The translations under genes and the position numbers were made by a program. A stretch of 64,000 nt of DNA from an uncultured Acetatifactor sp. (lineage in GTDB: Bacteria; Bacillota; Clostridia; Lachnospirales; Lachnospiraceae), in assembly GCF_910585425.1 (NCBI RefSeq), contig NZ_CAJUCP010000003.1:98682-162681 (forward strand). The letters run 5' to 3'. This document shows, piece after piece, positions 17,615 to 25,777 of this stretch. Every line of letters starts with the position of its first letter. The first letter of the stretch is position 1. The notes under the pieces are model-generated. The model was not told the origin of the DNA. It made no database searches and saw only the letters and a list, made by a program, of their open reading frames with translations.

Positions 17615-17903
17615 CGGGAGGATAACGGTATAGGCTCTCTGGATTTCGGAAAGCGGAATCAGACATTGGGGCAGGACGGCATCTGGAACAGTGGGGAACC
17701 GCTCCAAAGGAGTTCCTGAAAGCCGCATGATACATGGTCAGGAGATTGCGGGAGGATATCCGGTATAAGCTCTCAGAATTTCAGAAGACAAAGTCAGGCA
17801 TTGTGAGAGGACAGCACCTGGAAAAGTGGGGGAACCGCTCCAAAGGAGTTCCTGAAAGCCGCGTGATATGCGGTCAGGAGATTGCGGGAGGATATCCGGT
17901 GAA
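17615..17903. repeat. Two-and-a-bit imperfect tandem copies of a 134-136-bp sequence
   Basis: Copies begin with cgggaggata at 17615, 17749 and 17885 (the last truncated). Each full copy contains ccgctccaaaggagttcctg, which can fold into a ctcc/ggag hairpin. The repeats fill most of the 458-base gap between the two AtuA parts. No coding sequence was found in them. Confidence 0.8.
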
Positions 17904-17923
17904 AAGAGGAGGTATGGACGAAA

Positions 17924-18253
17924 ATGCAGATATATTTGAACCAGATAGCCCACGGCAGGTCCGGGGACAAGGGCGACACCAGCAATGTGTGCGTCTTTGC
18001 CAGGAAGCCCGAATACTATGCCGTCATTGCCCGGGAAGTGACTCCCCAGCGGGTGAAGGCCCATTTCGGGGACATGGTGAAGGGTGAGATCGTCCGCTAC
18101 GACGTGCCCTCCCTCCAGGGATTCAATTTCGTCATGAAGCATGCCCTGGGCGGCGGGGCCACACACTCCCTGCGCCTTGACAGCCTGGGGAAATCCATGG
18201 GCAGCGCCTTGCTTCGCATGAAGATAGAGGTGGGAGAGGGCGAAATCGGCTGA
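17924..18253 (+). CDS. AtuA-like C-terminal domain protein, small part of a split AtuA
   Basis: A 109-residue protein. IAHGRSGDKGDTSNVCVFAR is the hallmark of the AtuA C-terminal ferredoxin-fold domain, and ALGGGATHSLRLDSLGKSMGSALL is its closing block. It is probably a partner subunit of the 16098 protein. GGAGG lies 11-12 bases before this ATG; an ATG nearer the site at 17914 is in another frame and lacks homology. It is separated from the large part by duplicated sequence, so expression may depend on read-through across it. Confidence 0.78.
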   Translation: MQIYLNQIAHGRSGDKGDTSNVCVFARKPEYYAVIAREVTPQRVKAHFGDMVKGEIVRYDVPSLQGFNFVMKHALGGGATHSLRLDSLGKSMGSALLRMKIEVGEGEIG

Positions 18254-18292
18254 TTCCCCCCGGATGGGGGACGGATAGCTCCACGGCAGGGT

Positions 18293-18470
18293 GCAGCGAT
18301 GGGTGCCCAGCAGCTGAGTGGCCAGCCATGATAGAGGCAGCGCTGGGTGCCCAGCAGCTGAGTGGCCAGCCATGACAGCAGGTGCAGCGATGGGTGTCCA
18401 GCAGCTGAGCGGCCAGCCGTGACAGAGGCAGCGCTGGATGCCCAGCAGCTGAGTGGATAAGCCCTGATAT
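18293..18470. repeat. Four tandem repeats of alternating 44 and 47 bp
   Basis: Units start with gcagcg at 18293, 18337, 18384 and 18428; all contain cccagcagctgagtgg or a near match. Units 1 and 3 (gtgcagcgatggg) and 2 and 4 (aggcagcgctgg) pair, so a 91-base double unit was itself duplicated. There are no spacers between units, so this is not CRISPR. It lies before the CoA-transferase gene. Confidence 0.85.
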
Positions 18471-18673
18471 GGGGGATAAAAGTATCCTGCAGCTGAGGCG
18501 ATAGCCCCTCCACGACAGGGAAGAGGTTTTCTCTGTGGATGCGCGGCATTGACCTGACGGCAGGGGAACCAGCCGGAAATGCTGCGATTACCGGTAGCGC
18601 TGACGGGGCACGCCGGGAGGCAGGGCCGCTGACGACGAATAGAATGAAGACTTGTGCAAGGAGCGGACAGAAA

Positions 18674-19876
18674 ATGGCAGAGCATGCAGCATTGGAGAAC
18701 CTGGTGGTGCTCGACCTGTGCCGGGTGATTGCAGGCCCTTTCTGCGGGGCCATGCTGGCGGACCTGGGCGCCACCGTCATCAAGATAGAGAGGCCGGGAA
18801 AGGGGGACGACGCCAGGGCCTATGCCCCCTACATAAACGGCGAGAGCCTGTATTATTCCAACCTGAACCGGAATAAATACGGCATGACCCTGGACATGAA
18901 GCAGGAGGCGGGGAAGGAGATCCTGAAGGAGCTGGTGAAGAAAGCCGACATCCTCATAGAGAACTTCCGCCCCGGGGTCATGGACAGGATGGGCCTTGGC
19001 TATGAGGAGCTGAAAAAGATAAATCCCCGGCTGATCTACGGGGCCGTCAGCGGCTTCGGCAGCTATGGCCGCTACCATGACAGGCCCGGCTACGATATCA
19101 TCGCCCAGGCCATGGGCGGACTCATGAGCATCACGGGCCAGAAGGACAATCCCCCCACCCGCTCCGGCAATGCCATGGGGGACATTTTGGGGGGACTGAA
19201 CCTCACTATAGGCGTCCTGGCGGCAGTGAACGCAAGGGGCATCACCGGGGAGGGCCAGCGGGTGGACGTCTCCCTCACCGACTGCGTGGTGGCCAGCTTA
19301 GAGCAGGCCGTGCAGCGCTACTCCGTATCCGGGAAAGTGCCGGAGCGCCGGGGGAATTCCTACGAGGCCATCGCCCCCTATGACACCTACCAGGCAAAAG
19401 ACGGATATGTGGTCATCGGCTGCGGGAACCAGAAGCTGTACGAGCACTTTTGCGAGAACATCCTCCACAGGCCCGAGCTGGTGAAGGACGAAAGGTTCCT
19501 CACAGTGCCCCTGCGGGTGGAGAACAATCTGATTTTAAAGGAATATTTTGAGGAATGGACAAAGGAAAAATCCGTGGCGGATGTGACTCGCATCCTGTTA
19601 AAGGAGGGCATCCCCGCAGGCCCCATCTACGACCTGGAGGACATCTTCCGGGACGGACATATCGCTGAGGACAGGGAGATGATAGTCCATGCTAACCACC
19701 CCGTGATGGGGGACATCGTCCTAAGCGGCAACCCGGTAAAGCTCCTGGGCACCAGGACTGACGTGACCAGGAAGCCATCGCCCACCCTGGGGGAGGACAA
19801 CCGGAAGATTCTGACGGAATTTTTGAAAGAAACGGAGGAGGAATACCGGGCCCTGGAGGAGGCGGGAGTGATCTGA
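18674..19876 (+). CDS. Class III CoA-transferase (CaiB/BaiF family)
   Basis: A 400-residue enzyme, the family's normal size, that moves CoA between carboxylic acids. The N-terminus LENLVVLDLCRVIAGPFCGAMLADLGATVIKIE is typical. D170 in SGNAMGDILGG corresponds to the catalytic aspartate that forms the mixed anhydride. The GYDIIAQAMGGLMSITG block precedes it. The ATG at 18674 has AAGGAG ten bases upstream; the longer frame to 18539 is repeat-derived. With the AtuA pair upstream it suggests activation and breakdown of a branched or hydroxylated acid as its CoA ester. Confidence 0.9.
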   Translation: MAEHAALENLVVLDLCRVIAGPFCGAMLADLGATVIKIERPGKGDDARAYAPYINGESLYYSNLNRNKYGMTLDMKQEAGKEILKELVKKADILIENFRPGVMDRMGLGYEELKKINPRLIYGAVSGFGSYGRYHDRPGYDIIAQAMGGLMSITGQKDNPPTRSGNAMGDILGGLNLTIGVLAAVNARGITGEGQRVDVSLTDCVVASLEQAVQRYSVSGKVPERRGNSYEAIAPYDTYQAKDGYVVIGCGNQKLYEHFCENILHRPELVKDERFLTVPLRVENNLILKEYFEEWTKEKSVADVTRILLKEGIPAGPIYDLEDIFRDGHIAEDREMIVHANHPVMGDIVLSGNPVKLLGTRTDVTRKPSPTLGEDNRKILTEFLKETEEEYRALEEAGVI

Positions 19877-19902
19877 TTTCAAGGAAAGAAACGCGATATA
19901 AG

Positions 19903-19931
19903 TTGTAGAAACCTGACAAATATCTTATAAT
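19903..19931 (+). promoter_or_regulatory. Promoter for the acetyltransferase gene
   Basis: TTGTAG (19903-19908), 17 bases, TATAAT (19926-19931). Confidence 0.65.
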
Positions 19932-19968
19932 CAATGATAGAGACCGATGTTTGTGGAGGAGATTCAGA

Positions 19969-20424
19969 GTGAAGATTGTAGCACATACAATGGTATATCA
20001 GGGTGGATACATTGAGTCGCACATATGCCTAAGGAACTATTCCGTTTCCGATTATGACGAGTATAAGAGGATTTACGAGGAATGCTTCCATGATATGAGG
20101 GCAGCCTTGCAGCTGGTTCCGGTAGACTGCTGTGACAGCAAAGAGGAACTGGAACGAAAAAAAGACAAAATCTATGTCCTTGAAATGAATGGAAAATTGA
20201 TTGGTTCCGTTGCCATATACGACAATGAAATTGATGGCTTGGTGGTGGAAAAAAGTTTTCAAAGGACGGGCTATGGAGAAACATTGTTGAGATTTGCTGT
20301 TTCCCGTTTGCAAAACAACAATATTTCGCCGATTGTCCTGCATGTTGCGGATTGGAATCAGGGAGCCATCAAGATGTATCTGAAAAACGGGTTTTCTATC
20401 GTTAGTACAGAAGTGGTTAAATAA
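19969..20424 (+). CDS. GNAT-family N-acetyltransferase
   Basis: A 151-residue acetyl-CoA-dependent acetyltransferase. Motif A is visible as GLVVEKSFQRTGYGETLLRFAV, with the pyrophosphate loop Q/R-x-x-G-x-G/A region, then LHVADWNQGAIKMYLKNGFSIV. The start is taken as GTG 19969, seven bases after TGGAGGAG; a TTG at 19951 would overlap that site. Base composition is more AT-rich than its neighbours. The acceptor is unknown. The esterase gene follows after 31 bases. Confidence 0.85.
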   Translation: MKIVAHTMVYQGGYIESHICLRNYSVSDYDEYKRIYEECFHDMRAALQLVPVDCCDSKEELERKKDKIYVLEMNGKLIGSVAIYDNEIDGLVVEKSFQRTGYGETLLRFAVSRLQNNNISPIVLHVADWNQGAIKMYLKNGFSIVSTEVVK

Positions 20425-20455
20425 TAAAACTTTAAGAAACGGAGGGCAATTCATT

Positions 20456-22015
20456 ATGGAGAAAAAATTCATCTACGACGAGCAGACAGCCGTGGTGGAC
20501 ACCGACAAGGGAAAGGTACGTGGCTATTTCTATGACGACATGTACATCTTCAAGGGGATCCCCTACGCCAAGGCAAAGCGCTTCCACGCGCCGGAGCCGG
20601 TAGAGCCCTGGGAGGGCGTGTTCCAGGCCACGAGCTACGGCTATGTGTGCCCCCTTATGGATCTGGGCAAGCCCGGCGGCGAGCTGATGGTGCCCCACCG
20701 GTTCTGGGTCATGAATGAGGACTGCCAGAACCTGAACGTATGGAGCCCGGGCCTGGACGGGGAGAAGCGCCCCGTCATGGTATGGCTCCACGGGGGCGGA
20801 TTCTTCGCAGGCTCCTCCATCGAGCAGATCGCCTATGAGGGGGAGAACATGTGCAAGCTGGGCCAGGTGGTGGTGGTTTCCGTGAACCACAGGCTCAATG
20901 TCCTGGGCTATTGCGACCTGTCTCCTTTCGGGGAGGAGTACGCAAACTCCGGCAACGCGGGCACGGACGACCTGGTGGCCGCCCTGAAATGGATCCATGA
21001 CAACATCGAAAGCTTCGGCGGAGATCCGGAGAACGTGACCATCTTCGGACAGTCCGGCGGCGGCGCCAAAGTCACCACCCTGCTCCAGACTCCGGCGGCG
21101 GACGGCCTGTTCGCCAAGGGCATCAACATGAGCGGCGTCCTGGGCGGCCTGATGGCAGACTGCACCGGAAACGGCGAGAAGCTGGGCAAGGCGCTGATGG
21201 AAGAGCTGAAGGTAGAGGATGTGAAAGCCCTGGAGACAGTGCCCTACGATGCGCTGGCTGCCGCTTACAATAAAGTCAAGCCCGCCCTGGAGAAGGCCGG
21301 TGAGTATGTGGGCGGAGCGCCCTACAAGAACGGTTTCTATGCAGGGGATCCCGTGGTCAATGGTTTCCGCAGGGAGACGGAGCATGTGCCCATGATGGTG
21401 GGCAGCGTGTTCGGAGAGTTCGGCTCCTTTGCACCCACCCCTTACAAGAAAGCGGAGATGACCCCGGAGGCAGGCGCGGCCTATGTGGAAGCGGAAGTGG
21501 GCAAGGAGGAATCCAAAGAGCTCCTGGACCTCTTCCGGAAAGCCTACCCGGAGCGCAACCCGGTGGACATCATGACCATGGACTTCATGTTCCGTGGGCC
21601 GGAGATTGAGTACATCAAAACCAGGGCGAACTGCAGCGGCGGCGTATGGCCCTACCTGTTCAACCTGGACATGAACTTTGACGGCGGCAGGACGCCCTGG
21701 CACTGTGCGGACATCCCTTACTTCTTCCACAACACGGAGCTTGCCCCCTACACCCAGGAGCAGGGCGTCACGGAGCGGGTGGAGAAGCTGATATTCGACT
21801 CCGTCATGGCCTTTGCCAGGACCGGCAATCCCCAGAATCCGGAAGTGCCCAACTGGCCCGTTTCCACACCGGAGACCGAGTACACGCTGGTCATCGGCAA
21901 GGAGAGCGAAGTCAAGGAGAATTTCGACCACGAGCTGATTCCTGTCCTTGGAAAATGCATGGGCCCTGTGCTTGCCAGGATGATGGCGAAACAGAAGCCC
22001 CAGATACAGCACTAA
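20456..22015 (+). CDS. Type B carboxylesterase (para-nitrobenzyl esterase-like)
   Basis: An alpha/beta-hydrolase of 519 residues without a signal peptide, so cytoplasmic. The oxyanion loop HGGGF is followed by the nucleophile elbow FGQSGGGAK with S200. The family blocks GIPYAKAKRFHAPEPVEPW and NAGTDDLVAALKWIHDNIESFGGDP are also present. It hydrolyses carboxylic esters, perhaps acyl groups on imported glycans or xenobiotics. GGAGGG precedes the ATG. It may be co-transcribed with the acetyltransferase before it and the GH3 gene after it (179-base gap). Confidence 0.9.
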   Translation: MEKKFIYDEQTAVVDTDKGKVRGYFYDDMYIFKGIPYAKAKRFHAPEPVEPWEGVFQATSYGYVCPLMDLGKPGGELMVPHRFWVMNEDCQNLNVWSPGLDGEKRPVMVWLHGGGFFAGSSIEQIAYEGENMCKLGQVVVVSVNHRLNVLGYCDLSPFGEEYANSGNAGTDDLVAALKWIHDNIESFGGDPENVTIFGQSGGGAKVTTLLQTPAADGLFAKGINMSGVLGGLMADCTGNGEKLGKALMEELKVEDVKALETVPYDALAAAYNKVKPALEKAGEYVGGAPYKNGFYAGDPVVNGFRRETEHVPMMVGSVFGEFGSFAPTPYKKAEMTPEAGAAYVEAEVGKEESKELLDLFRKAYPERNPVDIMTMDFMFRGPEIEYIKTRANCSGGVWPYLFNLDMNFDGGRTPWHCADIPYFFHNTELAPYTQEQGVTERVEKLIFDSVMAFARTGNPQNPEVPNWPVSTPETEYTLVIGKESEVKENFDHELIPVLGKCMGPVLARMMAKQKPQIQH

Positions 22016-22194
22016 AAGACAGTAGACAAGGACTTTTGAAGCGGAACATGCATTGCTGAGGTGCGAGGGTTTTCATATGCGTATCATGCAGCTGGGAATC
22101 CTCCCCTAAAAGGGCAGAAAAGAGAAGACTGTGCCAAGAATGCATGCATGACAAAACATATCGGCACAAATGGCAATGAAATAGGAGAGATCAT

Positions 22195-24816
22195 ATGGCA
22201 AAATTTTTTGCATCCAAAAGCCCGGATATCAGCGACCGGGAGAAAAAGAACATGGAGCGTGCCCGGAAGATTGCCTCCCAGGGCATGGTGCTCCTGTCCA
22301 ACAATGGCGCTCTGCCCCTGGGGGAGACCGGGAACATCGCCCTCTTCGGCAATGGCGGCAGGAAGACCGTGAAAGGCGGAACCGGCTCCGGTGACGTGAA
22401 CAGCAGATTCGTGGTGAACGTAGAGCAGGGCCTGGAGGAAGCGGGATTCACAGTGACCACAAAAGGCTGGCTGGACCGCTACGACACCGCGGTGGAGGAG
22501 GCCAAGGCCGCCTATGGGGCCCAGATGAAGGAAGCGGTGGAAAAGACCGGCTCCATGCCCATCCTCTACCTCTTTGACCACCCCTTCAAGGAGCCGCCCA
22601 TCCCCGCGGTGACAGAGGCCGACTGCCAGAGCGCCGCCTCTGATACCGCCCTCTTCGTCCTGGCCCGCAACTCCGGCGAGGGCAAGGACAGGCGGCCCGT
22701 GGCGGGAGAGTACGCCCTGTTCCCTGAGGAGGAAGAGGCCATCCGCACCCTGCGGGCCCGGTTCCGCAGGCTCATCATCATCCTCAACGTAGGCAGCGTC
22801 ATCGACACCGCATTCCTGCGCAGGGAATCCCATGCCGACGCCATCCTCCTGATGAGCCAGGCAGGCAATATCGGCGGCTATGCCCTGACGGATGTGCTCA
22901 CGGGAAAAGCGACTCCCAGCGGCAAGCTCACCACCACCTGGGCGGAGCGCTACGAAGACTACCCCAAAGCCGCCAGCTTCAGCCATATGAACGGCGACGT
23001 GGACGACGAATACTATGAGGAGGGCATCTATGTGGGCTATCGGTATTTCGATACGTTCAACATAGCCCCCGCCTATCCCTTCGGCTTCGGCCTGTCCTAC
23101 ACCTCTTTCCGGACAGAGACCGAGAAAGTGGCCGCGGACGCCCGGACCGTGTCCCTCCGTGTGAAAGTGACCAACACCGGGGACAAATACTCCGGCAGGG
23201 AAGTGGTGCAGGTCTACTATTCCGCGCCCCAGGGCAGACTGGAGAAGCCCTGCCAGGAACTGGCCGCCTATGCCAAGACAAAGGAACTGGCCCCGGGCGA
23301 GTCCCAGACCCTGGAGATCTCTTTCCCCACCGGGCGCATGGCCTCCTACCATGAGGAACAGGCCTCCTGGATCCTGGAAAAGGGAGAGTATTACATTCGC
23401 GTAGGCAACAGCTCCCGGAACACTGCCATCGCGGCAGCCATTGTCCTGGACGCAGAGGCAGCCACCGAGAAGCTGTCCAACCGTCTCACCCTGGACTGCC
23501 GGATGGACAGCCTTTCCGCAAAAGGCGCAGCGCCCTACACCTATGAGGGGGAGCAGGCCCAGAAGGACGCAGCGCCCCGGATTCCGGTCAGCGCCGCGGA
23601 CATCCCCTGCAGGCAGGCTGTATACCGGAAAGAAAATCCCAGGCTGCCTGAGGCTGACGGAGAGAAGATTACCATGGATGACGTGCGCTCCGGGAAAGCA
23701 ACTTTGGATGCCCTCACCGCCCAGCTCACCGTGGAAGAGATGGCAGAGCTCTGCGTGGGCACCGCCAGAGGCGGCATGGGCGGCAATTCCGTCATCGGCG
23801 CGGCCTCCGCAGCCTGCCCCGGCGCGGCGGGGGACACCACATCCCGTATGATAGAGGACCGCAACATCCGCAATATGATACTGGCGGACGGCCCCGCAGG
23901 CCTGCGGCTCTCCAGACATTTCTCCGTGGACAGGGAGGGCAACCTGATTCCGGGCAGCGAGGACTCCTCCCTGGCGGAGCTGGGCATGCTTTTCGCCCAG
24001 CGCGAAAAGCCCCAGATTCCCGCGGATGCCGTGACCTATTATCAATACTGCACCGCCATCCCCATCGCCACCCTGCTGGCCCAGACCTGGGATACGGAGG
24101 CAATAGAGGAGGCAGGCGACATCGTGGGCGGAGAGATGGAGGAACTGGGCGTCACCCTGTGGCTGGCCCCCGGCATGAACATCCACAGGAACCCCCTGTG
24201 CGGGCGGAACTTTGAATACTATTCCGAAGACCCCCTGGTGGCCGGATGCTGCGCTGCAGCGGATACCCTGGGCGTCCAGAAGCACAAGGGCGTGGGCACC
24301 ACCATCAAGCATTTCGCCTTCAACAACCAGGAGGACAACCGGATGCATGTGAATGCCCACATCGGCGAGCGGGCCATCCGTGAGATTTACCTGAAATGCT
24401 TTGAAATCGCCGTGAAGACCGCACAGCCCATGTCCATCATGACCTCCTACAACCTGATCAACGGCACCCACACGGCCAACAGCTACGACCTGCTCACGGC
24501 CATCGCCAGAGAGGAGTGGGGCTTCGGGGGAATCGTCATGACCGACTGGGGCACCACCGGCAGCATCGAGATGAATCCCGGCCAGAAGTTCAAGTACGGC
24601 TGCTCCAATGCCGCCGGGTGCATCCGGGCAGGCAACGACCTGACCATGCCTGGCAGCCAGGCCGACGTGGACGAGATCGTGCGCTCCGTGGGCGCCAAAG
24701 AGGGCGAAGTGCCATGCCCCATCACCCTGGGCGACCTCCAGGCCTGCGCCGGGCGTATGCTGAAAGTGATCGCGGGAAGCTCCGTCTATGAGGATGCGGA
24801 GCCTTACCGGGGATGA
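22195..24816 (+). CDS. Glycoside hydrolase family 3 beta-glycosidase with inverted domain order
   Basis: An 873-residue cytoplasmic enzyme. The order is reversed from most GH3: the alpha/beta-sandwich (DUF-type C domain) comes first (residues 1-270, ASQGMVLLSNNGALPLGETG), then a fibronectin-III-like domain (about 290-410, VSLRVKVTNTGDKYSGREVV), then the (beta/alpha)8 barrel from about 490 to the end. The nucleophile is D784 in GGIVMTDWGTTG; KHFAFNNQEDNR and GTHTANSYDLLT are barrel substrate-site motifs. The same inversion is known in Butyrivibrio and Ruminococcus beta-glucosidases, so it is natural, not a rearrangement. AGGAG is eight bases before the ATG. Confidence 0.92.
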   Translation: MAKFFASKSPDISDREKKNMERARKIASQGMVLLSNNGALPLGETGNIALFGNGGRKTVKGGTGSGDVNSRFVVNVEQGLEEAGFTVTTKGWLDRYDTAVEEAKAAYGAQMKEAVEKTGSMPILYLFDHPFKEPPIPAVTEADCQSAASDTALFVLARNSGEGKDRRPVAGEYALFPEEEEAIRTLRARFRRLIIILNVGSVIDTAFLRRESHADAILLMSQAGNIGGYALTDVLTGKATPSGKLTTTWAERYEDYPKAASFSHMNGDVDDEYYEEGIYVGYRYFDTFNIAPAYPFGFGLSYTSFRTETEKVAADARTVSLRVKVTNTGDKYSGREVVQVYYSAPQGRLEKPCQELAAYAKTKELAPGESQTLEISFPTGRMASYHEEQASWILEKGEYYIRVGNSSRNTAIAAAIVLDAEAATEKLSNRLTLDCRMDSLSAKGAAPYTYEGEQAQKDAAPRIPVSAADIPCRQAVYRKENPRLPEADGEKITMDDVRSGKATLDALTAQLTVEEMAELCVGTARGGMGGNSVIGAASAACPGAAGDTTSRMIEDRNIRNMILADGPAGLRLSRHFSVDREGNLIPGSEDSSLAELGMLFAQREKPQIPADAVTYYQYCTAIPIATLLAQTWDTEAIEEAGDIVGGEMEELGVTLWLAPGMNIHRNPLCGRNFEYYSEDPLVAGCCAAADTLGVQKHKGVGTTIKHFAFNNQEDNRMHVNAHIGERAIREIYLKCFEIAVKTAQPMSIMTSYNLINGTHTANSYDLLTAIAREEWGFGGIVMTDWGTTGSIEMNPGQKFKYGCSNAAGCIRAGNDLTMPGSQADVDEIVRSVGAKEGEVPCPITLGDLQACAGRMLKVIAGSSVYEDAEPYRG

Positions 24817-24878
24817 CGTGAAGACAGCGTGGAAGAACAGGCATAAGACAATAAGTGACTGCAAGCGATGACAGACAG

Positions 24879-24920
24879 ACGCCAGAAAGCACCTGTAGGA
24901 TTGGTGCTTTCTGGCGTTTC
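24879..24920 (+). terminator. Terminator after the GH3 gene
   Basis: Perfect 15-base stem (acgccagaaagcacc at 24879-24893, ggtgctttctggcgt at 24903-24917) followed by ttcggtt. The stem is very strong; the T run is short. Confidence 0.75.
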
Positions 24921-24987
24921 GGTTAAAACCATCAGGCCTGGAAAACCGGGATAGGTCCTGTGTTTCCAGTCATAAGATTCTAAAATC

Positions 24988-25016
24988 TTGACATAATATA
25001 TATCGTGATATATACT
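24988..25016 (+). promoter_or_regulatory. vapBC promoter with embedded palindromic operator
   Basis: TTGACA (24988-24993), 17 bases, TATACT (25011-25016). The palindrome tatatatc-gt-gatatata (24997-25014) fills the spacer and enters the -10 box, the expected place for antitoxin autorepression. Confidence 0.8.
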
Positions 25017-25040
25017 TGAGGCATAAGGAGGTATCCGGAT

Positions 25041-25271
25041 ATGATGACAGCGAAACTATTTGAAAACGGAAGAAGCCAGGCGGTGAGGCTGCCCAGGGAG
25101 TGCCGGTTCAGCGGTGATGAAGTGGCGGTAAACAAAATTGGGGATATCGTGATTCTGATGCCAAAGGAAAACAAATGGTCAGGTTTTCTGAGCAGCCTGA
25201 ATCTTTTTTCCGAGGACTTCATGAGCGGAGGCCGGGAAGAGGACATACCGCAGGAGCGGGATGCGCTATGA
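25041..25271 (+). CDS. vapB: VapB-type antitoxin (AbrB/MazE fold)
   Basis: A 76-residue antitoxin: the N-terminal swapped-hairpin DNA-binding domain is TAKLFENGRSQAVRLPRECRF with GDEVAVNKIGDIVILMP, and the C-terminal tail (WSGFLSSLNLFSEDF) should wrap the toxin. AGGAGG lies nine bases before the first of two adjacent ATGs. It overlaps vapC by 4 bases (ATGA). It probably represses its own promoter through the palindrome at 24997-25014. Confidence 0.9.
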   Translation: MMTAKLFENGRSQAVRLPRECRFSGDEVAVNKIGDIVILMPKENKWSGFLSSLNLFSEDFMSGGREEDIPQERDAL

Positions 25272-25678
25272 AGTATATGTTGGATACCAATATCTGCATC
25301 TATGCCATCAAGCATAAACCGGAGGCGGTAATCAGGAGACTTCTCCTGCATGATCCGGAGGAAATGTGCATTTCCGCCGTCACCTATGGGGAACTGATGC
25401 ATGGCGTGGAAAAGAGCATGGCGCCAGAGAAGAACCGACTGGCCATTTCCCTGTTCCTGTCGCCAATCACGGTGCTGGACTTTTCCGCCAAAGCGGCGGA
25501 GGAATACGGAAAAATCAGGGCGGAACTGGAGCGGAAAGGGATGCCCATTGGCCCCATGGATTTACTGATAGCGGCACATGCCAAGGCAGAAGGACTTATT
25601 CTTGTGACGAACAATACAAGGGAATTCTGCCGGGTGGAGAATCTGCCGGTGGAGGATTGGGCTCAGACGGCACCATGA
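25268..25678 (+). CDS. vapC: VapC-type PIN-domain toxin ribonuclease
   Basis: A 136-residue PIN-domain nuclease, the toxin of the pair. Acidic metal ligands are visible at D6 (MLDTNICIY), E42 (YGELMHG) and D98 (GPMDLLIAAHA); the fourth position is the usual TNN of TNNTREF. VapC toxins cleave initiator tRNA or other RNA. The start at 25268 overlaps the antitoxin stop in ATGA; longer in-frame starts lie inside vapB and have no homology. Confidence 0.92.
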   Translation: MKYMLDTNICIYAIKHKPEAVIRRLLLHDPEEMCISAVTYGELMHGVEKSMAPEKNRLAISLFLSPITVLDFSAKAAEEYGKIRAELERKGMPIGPMDLLIAAHAKAEGLILVTNNTREFCRVENLPVEDWAQTAP

Positions 25679-25777
25679 CAGGAAACGGTAATGCTGCCTG
25701 GGCAGGATCCCCGGAACGGAACAGACGAAATCCGGGGATGCCTCCGAGGCTTTCAGCTTCAGGCTTGAAGAACTGCC

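Noticed and set aside
17734..18087. 117-codon plus-strand frame overlapping the small AtuA gene
   Set aside because: It is repeat-derived at its start and runs in another frame over a gene with clear family motifs.
18293..18470. 44/47-bp repeats considered as a CRISPR array
   Set aside because: Units are contiguous with no spacers and no cas genes are present.
22084..24864. Very long open frame on the minus strand opposite the GH3 gene
   Set aside because: It mirrors a high-GC coding gene, has no recognisable domain and is rich in Gly/His/Val as expected for an antisense shadow.
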